Positions 21,585-32,452 of a DNA stretch of 64,000 nt are shown here, piece by piece. Every line of letters begins with the position of its first letter. Within the stretch, counting starts at the first letter, position 1. The stretch spans positions 744,001 to 808,000 of the forward strand of contig JANJXV010000266.1 in the NCBI GenBank assembly GCA_024803745.1, written 5' to 3'. The notes under the pieces are model-generated. The model made no database searches and was not told where the DNA came from. It saw only the letters and a program-made list of their open reading frames with translations. Source of the stretch: Megascapheus bottae. Taxonomy: Eukaryota; Chordata; Mammalia; Rodentia; Geomyidae. A program made the position numbers and the translations under genes.

Positions 21585-21835
21585 AGTCAGGCACTGCTGG
21601 CTGAAGCGTGTAATTCTACCTACTATGGAGACTGAGATTGGAGGATCTTGGTTCAAAGCCCAAAGCCAGCCTGGACACATATGTTTGTGAGACTTACATC
21701 ACCAATTAACTACCAGAAACCAAAAATGGAGCTGTAGAGGAAGAGCGCTAGCCTTGAGCTGAAGAGGTCAGGGACAGTCCAGGCCCAATGTCCAAGCAAC
21801 ATGACGAATCAATAATAAAAAAAAGAAGATAGCTA
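21585..21835 (+). mobile_element. Dimeric SINE
   Basis: Contains GCACTGCTGGCTGAAGCGTG, 'AAAGCCAGCCTGGACAC', 'GCGCTAGCCTTGAGCTGAAG' and an A-rich tail. Confidence 0.8.
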
Positions 21836-21855
21836 ATAGTAATGATGAATAATTT

Positions 21856-22135
21856 TGGGCTGGGAGTTTGGCCTAGTGGTAGAGTGCTTGCCTAGCATGC
21901 ACGAAGACCTGGGTTCAATTCCTCAATATCACATACATAGAAAAATGCTGGAAGTGGTGCTGAGGCTGAAGTGGTAGAGCCCTAGCCTTGAGAAAATATA
22001 AGGACAGTGCTCAGTCCCTGAGTTCAAGCCCAGGACTGGCCAAATCAAAAGTAGTAGAGCACTGGCATTGAACTGAAGATCTGAGGAACAGCCCAGGCAC
22101 AGAGTTCAAGCACCGCAAACAACAACAACAAAATC
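21856..22135 (+). mobile_element. ID-like SINE with a second ID-like half behind it
   Basis: A well-preserved copy with GGTAGAGTGCTTGCCTAGCA, 'GACCTGGGTTCAATTCCTC' and 'GTTCAAGCCCAGGACTGGCC'. An extra right-half piece ('GTAGAGCACTGGCATTGAAC') is attached at its end. Confidence 0.85.
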
Positions 22136-22489
22136 TATGAAATGGCAGTGGTGGATGTAAGCTAAGCAAAAATAGAGTAGAAATTGGTAAAATACATATT
22201 TGTGTGTAAGCAAAATAGCCAGACTTATGCATTAGAACAGGATAGCAACTTGAAAAAAAATTTTGTTTTCCATCTCACTAGGTCCTGTCTCTTAATTTAT
22301 TCAAGTAAGTAAAATGCTGGGTTTTATAATCATTGCTCTGAATATTAGAAAATCATAATATCTCTCATTAACCAACAAAGACCAGGAACTGGGGCTTCGT
22401 TGAAATGGCAGAGTATCAGGCAAGAGAAGAAAAAATTGAAGTAAGAACTTGAAGTTCTTGATCCAGAACCTGCATAGTAACAGAGCAGC
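22136..22489. other. No recognisable feature
   Basis: Short unique stretch between SINEs without a supported reading frame. Confidence 0.5.
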
Positions 22490-22720
22490 AGCCTGGTGAT
22501 GGTACCTCACACCTATAATCTTAGCTACTCAGGAGGCTAAGATCTGAGAATCAAAGTATAAAGCCAGCCAAAGTACCCAGTTAACTGCCAGAAAAACCAG
22601 AAGTGGCACTGTGGCTCACAGATTAAAGCACTAGCCTTGAGCTGAAGAGCTCAGGGACAGTGCCCAGGCCCAGCGTTCAAGCCCCACAATTGACAAAAAT
22701 CAAACAAGCAAACAAAACTC
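22490..22720 (+). mobile_element. Dimeric SINE
   Basis: Contains 'AATCTTAGCTACTCAGGAGG', 'AGAAGTGGCACTGTGGCTCA' and 'GAGCTGAAGAGCTCAGGGAC'. Confidence 0.87.
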
Positions 22721-22919
22721 ACAAAGAAGCCTGCAGACCACAGTGGTTCTGCTGAGTCTCTTCTCTATGGGGATCAGGAAACATTTCCCTTTTTCTGTCT
22801 CTTCCCATCTCAACATTCATACTAAAATAAGACTGTGTTGAAAGTTTCAATTTATAAAAATGTTTTTCATGAAGCACCCTGAAATATTCATCGCTTATAT
22901 CTCAATTGAAGATAGTTGA

Positions 22920-23015
22920 TTTGGGGCTGCATTGGTACAGTGCTAGCCTTGAGCAGAAAAGGTCAGGGATAGAGCTGAAGCACTCAGTTGAAGACCCAGT
23001 GCCAACACACAAAAG
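22920..23015 (+). mobile_element. SINE right half
   Basis: Contains 'GGGGCTGCATTGGTACAGTG' and 'TAGCCTTGAGCAGAAAAGG'. The left half is missing. Confidence 0.65.
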
Positions 23016-23109
23016 AAATTATGCACTTTATACATATTTTCTAATTTCTTAATGAATTTTTCAGTCTGTATAAATATAGGGTACATTCCTTGTTACTTAA
23101 GTAAGATTG

Positions 23110-23325
23110 CTCTTTTTTTTCTTTTTGCCAGTCCTACGGCTTGGACTCAGGGCCTAGACATTTTCATTGGACTCGCTTGCCCAAGGTGAGTGCTCTGCCT
23201 CTTGAAACACAGCGCCACTTCTAGCTTTTTTCTGAATATGCGGTACCGGTGAATAGAATGTAGGTCTTCATGCATTCTAGGTGAGCACTCTACCATTAGG
23301 CTACATTCCCAGGCAATGAGATTCC
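23110..23325 (-). mobile_element. ID-like SINE, antisense
   Basis: T-rich start, 'GGCTTGGACTCAGGGCCTAG', 'ACACAGCGCCACTTCTAG' and an antisense head ending 'ACTCTACCATTAGGCTAC'. Confidence 0.78.
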
Positions 23326-23364
23326 TCTTACAGTCATTGTATGTTCACAGAGTTTGATCTCACA

Positions 23365-23462
23365 CACTGTAGGGCCCTGGTTGGCTTTGACCTGTGATCC
23401 TAAGCCCTGAGCCTCCTAAGTAGCTGAAATTAAGTTGTGAGCCAGCATGATGGCTTCCATTC
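23365..23462 (-). mobile_element. SINE left half, antisense
   Basis: Contains 'CCTGAGCCTCCTAAGTAGCT' and 'GTGAGCCAGCATGATGGC'. Confidence 0.65.
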
Positions 23463-23484
23463 TTTTTTCTACAAAAATATATGT

Positions 23485-24615
23485 AGTTATCTAAAATATA
23501 TCTATAGCTGAAAAAAATGAATCTCTCCCAAACAAATCTTCAAAGAAACAACCATCCTATTAAAAGGTGGGCTAAAGACTTAAAAGAGTATTCTCTGAAG
23601 AAAAAATTAAAATGGGCTTTAGACACATGAAGAAATGCTCCATATCTCTAGCAATAAGGGAAATGAAAATCAAAACAACTTTGAGATTCCACCTGACTCC
23701 AGTCAGAATGGCCATTATCAAAAAATCTAATAAGAGATACTGGTGGGGAAGTGACCAGGTGGGATCACACCTACACTGTTGGTGTGAGTGTAAACTCGTT
23801 CAACCACTAGGGAAAGCAGTATGGTGGTTCCTCAAAAGACTGAACATAGAGCTCCCCTATGATCCAGCAAATCCACTACTTGGCATCTACCCAATTGTCC
23901 AGAAAAAAGGACATACTAAAGCCACTACCACAATGATGCTCATTGCAGCACTATTTACCATAGCAAAGATATGAAACCAACCCAGATGCCACTCAGTAGA
24001 TGACTGAATCAAGAAGATGTGGTACTTATACACAATGGAATGCTATGCTGCCATCAGAAGGAATGACATCGCCCCATTTGTAAGGAAATGGAAAGACTTG
24101 GAAAAATTCATATTAAGTGAAGCAGCCAGACCCAAAGAAACATAAGCTCAATGGTTTCCCTCATTTGTAATAATTAGTTCACATCTAGGACTCTCCTAGC
24201 AGAGGATTACAATAACTCAAAAACCTAGGTATATAAGGTCATATAGGATGAGGCTAAATGAAAGGATCTCTAGGATATGGGAACAAGAGCTATATCTTGT
24301 GTCATCGTTGCTCTTAATCTTGTGTGATTTTTGTCCTTAATCTACTATGTTATTTCTCATCTCTTATTTTGCCCTTTGGTTAATGTCAGATTGTTACTGT
24401 ATCTGATTTTTCCCTGGCATATTGTATATATGTTTATTTGTTTATGTCAAATAGGAAAGGGAAGGGGGGAAACAAGATGATTGGGAAGGGGAGGGGAGAG
24501 GGAATTGGGGACAAAAATATGTGGAGTGGAATAAATGTGTGAGAAGTAATGCAGTCAACTACCTGTAAATGTAATCGTAACCCCTCTATACATTACCCTG
24601 AAAATAAAAAAGAGA
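23485..24615 (+). mobile_element. L1 3' end (ORF2 C-terminus and 3' UTR), 5' truncated
   Basis: Begins in the ORF2 C-terminal region and runs through the 3' UTR ('GGGAAGGGGAGGGGAGAG') to an AATAAAA tail near 24602. A 120-codon remnant (23612-23974) carries RHMKKCSISL and LPYDPANPLLGIYP, the same C-terminal landmarks as the younger L1 copies, with an in-frame TGA after I-A-K-I. It is more diverged than the array copies. Confidence 0.88.
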
Positions 24616-24649
24616 CTATAAAAATATCTGTAGAAAATGAGGTTGGATG

Positions 24650-24692
24650 ATGGAAACAACCAGATGCCCTACTACAAAAAATGTGATACACG

Positions 24693-24726
<34 letters not shown>

Positions 24727-25305
24727 CACACACAAACGCACACACACAATGGAATGATATATAGCCAACTGACAAGACAAAATAATGGCATTCTCGGGGA
24801 AGTGGAAGAAAAGGGAAAAAAATCATATTAAGTGAAGTAAGCCAAACTCAAAGGAACATAGGCCCAAGAGTCTCCCTCATTTGTCAAATTCAGTAGAAAC
24901 CTTGGGCTCTGCTACCAGAGATTAACAATAGAACAAAATCTAGAGACATCGTGACAAATAGTATGACACTAAATGTAAGGACCTCCAAGATAAAGAAACA
25001 AAACTCATATAATGAGTGATTGTTGTCCTTAATGAACTATGTGATCTCTTATCTCTTTTGCTATCCCTTGGTTATATCATATTGTTACAATATTTCACCT
25101 TGTTTTCTGATATATTTCATATGTGCCTAATTGGTTATTTGAAATTGGATAGGGAAGGGGGGAAATGAACATGAATGGGGGTAGGGGAAGGGAAATGGGG
25201 ACCATATCATTACATGGGTATCAAAGTTTGAGAAGTAATGCACCTTCTATCTGGTGAATATAATGTAACCCTTCTATAAATTACAATAAATATAAATACA
25301 TAAAA
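24650..25305 (+). mobile_element. Second L1 3' end
   Basis: Starts in the last part of the ORF2 region ('GAAACAACCAGATGCCC'), is interrupted by a CA repeat, then continues 'TCATATTAAGTGAAGTAAGC' through the 3' UTR to 'TTACAATAAATATAAATAC'. It sits immediately behind the previous L1 tail. Confidence 0.85.
24690..24749. repeat. (CA)n microsatellite
   Basis: Interrupted CA repeat inside an L1 3' end. It occupies the place where the other copies read 'GTGGTATTTGTACACAATGG'. Confidence 0.95.
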
Positions 25306-25317
25306 AGAAGATCTGCA

Positions 25318-25735
25318 CAGAAAAAAATAATAATGGCATTTTTGGGGTAGTGGATGAAATTAGAGTGAGTCCTGTTGAGTGAGATAAGTCAAGACCAAGG
25401 AACAAAAGGTACATGGTATCCTTAATATATAGATATTAGTTTCAAACAGTAGTAGAGCAATGATTGAATAGTTGATACCCAAAGTTCTGGACATAATTTT
25501 GGAGATATAAACATAACTACATAGACATAAAAATCTAGGATAGACTACACACTCTATAGACATGTGTTTTATTATAGATTAATCTGTATCTATGACATAC
25601 AAAGACTCAGCTTAATTTTTACTATATTCTAAAATCTATGTGCCAGTGATTGTATAGCGATTCCCTTCTTGAATACTTGTTGGTTAAACATGACATTTGA
25701 AATATGATGTAAAATTCAATGTTAATAAATTTTTT
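25318..25735 (+). mobile_element. Third, older L1 3' end
   Basis: Contains 'AATAATGGCATTTTTGGGGT' and 'GAGTGAGATAAGTCAAGACC', an older relative of the same L1 region, and ends 'TTAATAAATTTTTTAAAAAA'. Confidence 0.7.
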
Positions 25736-25739
25736 AAAA

Positions 25740-26120
25740 AAGAGGCTAGAGGTAAACACCACTAATGTACTTGCTCTAAGTGGTACAGAAATTTTCTTAA
25801 TGAATCAAGGGTTTTTATTACATCTTTATGCAATTATTTTAGTTCTGAGTGTTCTACACTCAATGATACTTCTGGAAAGATGATATAGCTGACTGTGTAG
25901 ATGGTATGAAGACATACTGGCCTAAACGTAGAATAAAGCATTGGTAAGTGGCTGTTAGCTGTCCAGATTCTACTGGAATATGTGGAATGAATTTATTAAG
26001 CACAATGCAGGCTCTTAGTCAGATCAGGATCAAGATTATGTGGTTCCATCAGATGAATGAGGAAAGATCAGAAAAATCTACTAAGATATCCAGATATACT
26101 TTTTAAACTAAGGTATCTGG
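25740..26120. other. No recognisable feature
   Basis: AT-rich sequence without a supported frame or repeat. Confidence 0.5.
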
Positions 26121-26124
26121 ACTC

Positions 26125-26370
26125 CTTTTTTTTCTTTCTTGGTGGGGAGGTTGAACTTTGGACCTGGGCAAGGTCTCTTAGTTCTTTTTCCTCAAGGCTA
26201 ATGCTGTACCAGTTTTAGCCACAACTCCACTTAGTTTTTGGGTGGATAAGTGGAGAGTAGAATCTTACAGTTTTTTTGTTTTCATTTTATTTGCTTGCAA
26301 AGGCTTTGAATCACCTTCTCCCTGGCTAGTAGAATGACAATTATGACCCTGCAGCGCCTGGCTAGTGATT
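26125..26370 (-). mobile_element. Dimeric SINE, antisense, diverged
   Basis: Contains 'GGTTGAACTTTGGACCTGGG', 'AACTCCACTTAGTTTTTGG' and an antisense left-half remnant ending 'CAGCGCCTGGCTAG'. Confidence 0.65.
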
Positions 26371-26489
26371 TTTTGAAAACTGGACTTTATTCCAAATCAC
26401 ATAACTGGTTCCTAGCAAAGTTTTGAAGCCTGACTTAAATGTGACAGATTTTTGTCACTTGGAGACACTCTGTGCTGAACGTAAGAAAT

Positions 26490-26605
26490 CTACCAGCTGA
26501 GTCACAGTGGCACTTCCAGTTTTTTGTTTATGTGGTGCTGAGGAATGGAATCCAGGGTTTCATACATGCTAGGCAAGCTTCATTTTCACCCCAAGGTTTA
26601 TGTTT
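26490..26605 (-). mobile_element. ID-like SINE, antisense, truncated
   Basis: Contains 'GTCACAGTGGCACTTCCAG', 'GTGGTGCTGAGGAATGGAA' and 'ATACATGCTAGGCAAGC'. Confidence 0.7.
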
Positions 26606-26759
26606 TGTTTTTTCAGTGTTGTTGCTTCTAAGATACTGTATGATGTTCTTTCATTTTCATTGCTTTTTACCTCTTTTCTTCTTTTTCCCTTTAGTTTTAT
26701 TCTCTGTAGTCACTGTGTTGAATTCGGGTACCCTGTGTCTTGTACATAGGTTTATGTGA

Positions 26760-27012
26760 TTTGGGGAATGGAGAGGGTATAATAAAATGGTAAAAAAAAA
26801 AAAACAAAGGAAAAAGGGTGAACCAATTGAACAGTGATACTTGGAAGACACTAAACGCAAATGAACTGAACAATCTGGGTGGAGAGGGGGCTGAGGGTAG
26901 GAAAACAGAGAAAAATGAGGGAGGGGATAACAATTTTCTTAAGAAATATGTTCATTACTTATGTAACCGTATGCCAACTATATATTGACTTAACAAAATA
27001 AATTAACTTAAA
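26760..27012 (+). mobile_element. Possible retroposon 3' end (tentative)
   Basis: An A run, then a G-rich stretch, 'GTTCATTACTTATGTAACCG' and a final 'AACAAAATAAATTAAC'. The same arrangement occurs at 20225-20400. Confidence 0.35.
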
Positions 27013-27017
27013 AAATA

Positions 27018-27255
27018 ATTTAGCCGGGTATGGTGGCTCACACTTGTAAATGTAGCTGCTCAAGAGGCTGGGATCCAAGGATAGCAGTTCAAAGTCAGCC
27101 TGAGCACTGAAGTCCATGTGACTCTTATCTCCAATTAACCACCAGAAACCCAGAAGTGGCCCTATGGCTCAAGGGATAGGGCAGTAGTCTTGAGCTGAAA
27201 AGCTCAGTGACAAGACCCAGGTGCAGAATTGCAGTCCCATGACTTGAATGATGAA
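27018..27255 (+). mobile_element. Dimeric SINE
   Basis: Contains 'GGGTATGGTGGCTCACACTT', 'CAAGAGGCTGGGATCCAAGG' and 'AGAAGTGGCCCTATGGCTCA'. Confidence 0.8.
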
Positions 27256-27261
27256 TGATAC

Positions 27262-27485
27262 TAGCCAGGCTCTGTGCGCTCACACTTGGAATCCTATCTA
27301 CACAGAATCAGGTTTGAATCCAGCCCAAACAAATTGCATGATATTCTGATTTACAGTTCATTACCAAAAATCTGGAAGTGGAGCTGTGGATAAAGTGGTA
27401 GAACACTAGCCTGAAGCAAAAAAAAACTTTTAAGGACAGTTCCCAGGCCCTGGGTTCAAGTCCCAGGACTTGCATAAAACAACAA
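27262..27485 (+). mobile_element. Dimeric SINE
   Basis: Contains 'CTCACACTTGGAATCCTATC', 'GGAAGTGGAGCTGTGGAT' and 'GTTCAAGTCCCAGGACTTGC'. Confidence 0.75.
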
Positions 27486-28184
27486 AATGTGACGCTGAGT
27501 CCTCCATCATTTGGTGTTATAGTTCAATATTCTTCATATGCATCTTAGAAATTAAGTCCCTAGCAAATACTCTCCCCTGAAATTCTGCTTCATAGCTGAT
27601 TCATAGAATTTCAGCATCATTACTATCACCTACCAGTTAGCATAGCAGTCTACTACTGAAAATTTGAAGAAAACTTTTGAGTAATCCTAATAAATCTGTG
27701 TATCATCTGCACACACATCAAATTAGCAGGAGCTATGTTCTACTATTATATAAATATATTTAATCCCTTCTTGACTTAATGAGCCTTAAAGAGTAAAACA
27801 TATGAAGTAGTTATGAAACTAACAGTCACCATTCTTCTACCTAATATTGTAATATAAGTTTATAAATGCAAGGACTATTCTGAAGTGTGCAGAAGATAGC
27901 TTCTAATTATAATATTCTCATGAAGTATAGTTTTTAAGAAACATGTTGTTTGCTTTGGGAAAGCAAAGGCAAGGAAAAATGATATAAGTAAGTTCCCTAT
28001 TTATCAGAAGGAAAATACTATTGGGTTTAGATCAACTTCATTCATTCCGTGCTGATGAAACAAATATTTGCAATTCCTGATGCCAATCACTTCATTGTGA
28101 TGCACAATCAGCCAGCTTAGATCAATCTTCCAAAAAAGGAAAGGAACAAATGAGAAGCAATTAAGGTTTCCAAAATGAACCAGG
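27486..28184. other. No recognisable feature
   Basis: About 0.7 kb of AT-rich sequence. Short frames on both strands show no domain. It may include very old repeat sequence I cannot identify. Confidence 0.45.
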
Positions 28185-28275
28185 TGGTGGTGGCAGCTCA
28201 CACTTGTAATTCTATCTACTCAAGGCCTGAAATCCAAGGATCTGGACTAAGTCTGTCTGGGATGAAGATATTACT
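28185..28275 (+). mobile_element. SINE left half
   Basis: Contains 'GTGGCAGCTCACACTTGTAA' and 'TCAAGGCCTGAAATCCAAGG'. Confidence 0.65.
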
Positions 28276-28578
28276 GTCTGTAACATCATCTCTGTTATCA
28301 CAGCCCAGCTGATACACTCTGCCCAACAGGTTCCAAACACCAAAGTCCATCTCCTATCTGAAATACTACCAAACGTACTCACATATTATTTCCTCTTTGG
28401 GAGATAGTTGAAACATGTACCAGAAACATTTCCCTGGCTTCAGAGTGGAAGTGGAAATATATACTCACTAGAATCCCATCTAGTAAATTACAGTCAATCA
28501 TCGTTCCTCACATCTTGTTAGTTAAATTGAACAATGAGTGTTTGGATCAGAAGCAATGTGTATGAGCATACATGTTGT
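28276..28578. other. No recognisable feature
   Basis: Unique 0.3 kb between two SINE halves with no supported frame. Confidence 0.5.
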
Positions 28579-28700
28579 AAAAGTACTGTAATCCTAGCTA
28601 CTCAAGATAAGCTGAGAACTGAGGATTCCAGTTCAAAATCAGCCACGCAATACATTCCATAATATTTTTACCTCTAATTAACCAGCAAAAAACAGAGCGT
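28579..28700 (+). mobile_element. SINE left half
   Basis: Contains 'GTAATCCTAGCTACTCAAG' and 'GAGGATTCCAGTTCAAAATC', with a trailing 'TTAACCAGCAAAAAAC'. Confidence 0.7.
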
Positions 28701-28765
28701 TGAATTGTGCTTAAAATGCCACAGCCCAAAGCTTTATATTAAAGTGCTAGGGGGTAGCATTCAGG

Positions 28766-30628
28766 ATGCCCACTCCCTCCACTCCTTTTTAACATAGTAC
28801 TAGAATTCCTAGGCAGTGCAATAAGGCAAGAAGCAAGCATAAAGGGGATCCAAGAAGGGAAAGAGGAAATAAAACTATCCCTCTTTGCCGATGACATGAT
28901 TCTGTATTTAAAGAATCCTATAGACTCTACTCCCAAGCTCCTTGAGCTGATTCAAAGATTTGGAAGGGTAACAGGCCATAAAATGAACCCTCACAAATCA
29001 ACTACCTTACTTTATGCCACCACTGAGAAGAACGAGGCAATAATCAGGAAAGAAATTCCTTTCACAGTAGCCTCAAAGAAAATAAAGTACCTAGCAATTA
29101 GCTTAACTAAGAATGTAAAGGACCGTTTAGATGAAAACTTTAAAACCATAAAAAAGGAAATAAAAGCAGAACTAAGGAAAGGGAAAAATCTCCCTTGCTC
29201 CTGGATTGGAAGAATCAACATTGTGAAAATGACAATCTTGCCAAGGGCTATCTACAAATTCAATGTAATACCAATCAACATCCCAATGTCATTCTTTAAA
29301 GAAATAGAAGAGGCAATTCAAAATTTCATATGGAATAATAAAAGACCCCGTATAGCAAAAATACTTCTTAGCAGAAAGAACAGCGCTGGAGGAATTTCAA
29401 TTCCAAACTTAAGACTCTATTACATAGCTATAATTCTCAAAACAGCTTGGTACTGGCACAAGAACAGGCCTGAAGTGCATTGCAGTAGAACTGCGGACCC
29501 AGATATTAAACCACAGACCTATGGCCACATAATCTTTGACCAGGGAGCCAAAAAAATAGAATGCAAGAAAGATAGCCTCTTCAACAAGTTGTGCTGGCAG
29601 AACTGGTTAAACACCTGCAGAAAAATAAGTTGGATCCTTCTTTGTCACCTTGCACTAGAATTAACTCCAAATGGATCAAAGACGTGGAGGTAAAAGCTGA
29701 CACACTGAAAAGTTTACAGGAAGGAATAGGAGATACACTAGGCCTCCTTGGCACAGGTCGAAACTTTCTTAATAAGGACCAAGAATCACAACAAATCAGA
29801 GAAAGGCTGGATAAGTGGGACTGCATTAAACTGCAGAGCTTTTGTATGGCAACGGATATAGCTAGTAAATTAATCAGGAAGCCTACAGAGTGGGAGAAGA
29901 TCTTCACCACCCAAACAACGGACAAAGGCCTCATATCTAAAATATATCAACAACTCAAAAAATTGAATCACTCCAAAACTCACCTCCAAAGTAACACCCA
30001 TCCCATTAAAAATGGGCCAAAGACTTAAGAGAGTCTTCTCTGAAGAAGAAACAAAATTGCCTATAGACACATGAAGAAATGCTCAACATCTCTGGTCATA
30101 AAACAAATGCAAATCAAAACAACTCTAAGATTCCACCTCACTCCAGTTAGAAAGGCCAGGATCAGGAAAATGAATGACAACAGATGCTGGAGGCGATGTG
30201 GCCAGGAGGGATCAGTACTACACTGTTGATGGGAGTGCAAACTCGTTCAACCACTATGGAAAGCAGTGCTGCAGTGCCTCAAAACGCTAAACATACAACT
30301 CCCCTATGGCCCACCAATTCCACTACTTGGCATTTACCCAACAATCCAGAAACAAGGGCATACTAAACCCACTAGCACAACAATGTTCATTGCAGCACTA
30401 TTAACCATAGCAAAGATATGGAACCAAACAAGATGTCCCTCAGTTGATGAGTGGATCAACAATTGCGGTATTTGTACACAATGGAATTCTATGCTGCTGT
30501 CAGAAAAAATGACATCGCCCCATTTGTTAGGAAATGGAAAGACTTAGAACAAATCATATTAAGTGAAGTAAGCCAGACTCAAAGGAACTTAGGCTCAGTG
30601 GTTTCCCTCATTCGTCATAATCAGTAGA
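28766..30628 (+). pseudogene. L1-a ORF2 C-terminal part, disrupted
   Basis: Encodes the RT from the region before [17 protein letters not shown] to the end. One frame stays open from about 28896 to 29693. A base loss near 29625 ('AAAAATAAGTTGG' against 'AAAACTAAAGTTGG') shifts the frame, and more breaks follow around 30028-30230. The cysteine-rich C-terminal segment is altered (a TGA where the other copies have W). Reverse transcription cannot be supported by this copy. Confidence 0.88.
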
Positions 30629-31035
30629 AACCTTGGGCTCTACTAGCAGAGATTGGCAATAGAGCAAAAGGCCATATATAAGGCCATATAATGTGAAGCT
30701 AATTGAAAGGACCTCCAGGATATTGACACAAAAGCCATATCATGAATGATTGTTGTCCTTAATGTACTATGTTGTCTCTCATCTCGCTTGCTGTCCCTTG
30801 GTTATCCCATATTGGTATAGTATCTCACTTTGTTATCTGATATATTGAATTTATTTGTATTTGGATATTTGAAATTTGATAGGGAAGGGGGGAAAACCAA
30901 GACGGGTGGGGGGTGTGGGGTTGGAGGGAAATGGGTACCAAGACATGTGAAAGGGTATCAATGTATGTGAATTCATGCACCTTCTATCTGGCAAATATCA
31001 TCTAACCCTTTTACTAATTACAATAAAAAAAATGA
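28766..31035 (+). mobile_element. L1-a: 3' part of an L1 at the left edge of the L1/S array
   Basis: Starts inside the ORF2 RT region (GCP..SP..L motif) and runs through the FADD catalytic motif, the ORF2 C-terminus and the 3' UTR to an A-rich tail at about 31010-31035. It aligns with L1-b at an offset near 7.41 kb. The left edge at 28766 is abrupt and sits in non-L1 sequence, so this is either a 5' truncation or the array breakpoint. Confidence 0.92.
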
Positions 31036-31674
31036 AAAAAAAGGAAAGTTGTGGTGTGTGGGGAGGATGATGGGGTCAAATACATTTCTTCTTAGAAATT
31101 TACCTCATCTGGTTGCCCTGGATTTTCCTGGCCTTCTTCTTAGAGAAAGTTCTGTTATACTGGATTTGTGGCTTGGCAATGATCTAGCATGTACATCTTC
31201 GAGTAAGACATCCACAACTTCCATGCCTGAGACTCGAGTTTCCTGACCTTTGGCAACAGCACAGCAACATCTTTCTTCCTCCTGAGCCACAGGCCAAGTG
31301 AGCTGGCTTGAGCTGGTTGTTAGTTACAGTGGCTTGGTTACCAGGGTTCCATATTCTGTTCCATTGTGAGGGAGGCAGGGTCACCTTTCAGGGCCCAATG
31401 ACCAAAGATCCTTGCTCACAAAAGACCTCACCAAAGACATACTGGAGGCTGAATCTCTCCTCCAATCTCACAATATACATGTGGATGTAGTATACAGCAC
31501 ACCTTATTTGTCCAATCCCAATGTCTTCCACTAGGCCCAACTACCAGTCTGGTCTCAGGCTCAAGGAGCCTTTCTTAGGTAAGATCCACACTTAAGGGTC
31601 AATATTGCCCTCATCCTTTACAAAACATTTGCTTCACAGTTCCTTCTCTGCCTGCATTTTGCCCCTTGTCGAAT

Positions 31675-31862
31675 TTTTTTTGTTTTTGCTAGTCTTGGGA
31701 CTTGACCTCAGAGTGTGAACATTGTTCTTGGGCTTTCTTTAGGCTTTAGCTGTCCCACCGAGCCACAGCACCACTTGCAGCGTTTTCTATGTATGTGGTA
31801 ATGAGGAATCAAACCTGAGGCTTACTGCTTGGTAGCCAAGGACTCTCCCACTAGGTCAAACA
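31675..31862 (-). mobile_element. ID-like SINE in S1
   Basis: Counterpart of the copy-A SINE at 15990-16185, inverted along with S. It contains 'GAGCCACAGCACCACTTGC'. Confidence 0.78.
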
Positions 31863-32071
31863 CACAGGGCATCTTGCACATATTTTTGACGTCAATCTAC
31901 TAGGATATTATTAGGTTTCTGTATCCTAATCAATTTTTTCCTGATGATTAGCTTTGCTGTCATGTGTAAACAATGCAAGAGGGAAAAACACAGAAGAATT
32001 AGTGAAATTAAAAAAAAAAGCATTAGACACAGTTAAGTGTTCATTCTTTGTAGGAGAAAGGATATTTGGAT

Positions 32072-32123
<52 letters not shown>
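32072..32123. repeat. (GAT)n microsatellite in S1
   Basis: About 17 GAT units. The copy-A source has only about three to four (CATCATCATCAT at 15779). It gives a spurious run of Asp. Confidence 0.96.
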
Positions 32124-32139
32124 CTTTATAATTACTATG

Positions 32140-32335
32140 TCAGGGTTGAGAGTTTGGCATAGTGGTAGAGTGCTTGCCTAGCATCCATGAAGATCTGGGG
32201 TTGATTGCTCAGTACCAAATAGATAGAAAATCTAGATGTGGCACTTGGCTCAAGTGGCAGAGGGCTAGACTTGAGAAAACCCGAGGACAGTGCTCAGGCC
32301 CTGAATTCAAGCCCCAAGACTGGCAGAAAGATAAA
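32140..32335 (+). mobile_element. ID-like SINE in S1
   Basis: Counterpart of 15553-15762, inverted along with S. Head 'GTGGTAGAGTGCTTGCCTAG', tail 'GCCCCAAGACTGGCAG'. Confidence 0.85.
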
Positions 32336-32452
32336 AGAAAATGAAAATGCTTTTTACGAGCTAATTCACTCACAGCATTTGCTTCTGAAATCTTCGCTTC
32401 TGCATCTTGTGAAATACCCCTTTCCCTCAACGTAGACAAGAAAAACAGATCC

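Larger units (their letters stand above)
31036..32452 (-). repeat. Segment S1 (inverted copy of 15440-16800)
   Basis: Reverse-complement match to the region upstream of the RalGDS-like exon. It contains two ID-like SINEs, an expanded GAT repeat and the unassigned block that in copy A carries a 137-codon minus-strand frame. Here that frame is broken. S1 follows directly on the L1-a tail and ends at 'AAACAGAT', where L1-b sequence starts. Confidence 0.92.

Noticed and set aside
21334..21594. Leu/Ser/Cys-rich reverse-strand frame
   Set aside because: Translation of a GA/GACA microsatellite plus SINE sequence.
21856..21990. tRNA gene
   Set aside because: The tRNA-like head belongs to an ID-like SINE repeated dozens of times. 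Stem pairing is degraded and an A-rich tail follows.
24593..24826. Val/Cys-rich reverse-strand frame
   Set aside because: Produced by the CA repeat inside an L1 3' end.
28896..29693. Stand-alone host gene of 265 codons
   Set aside because: It is the RT part of L1-a ORF2, as the FADD motif and alignment to L1-b show.
31954..32181. Frame with a long Asp run
   Set aside because: The Asp run is the GAT microsatellite. The flanks are SINE sequence and S, and the frame has no homologue in the source copy.
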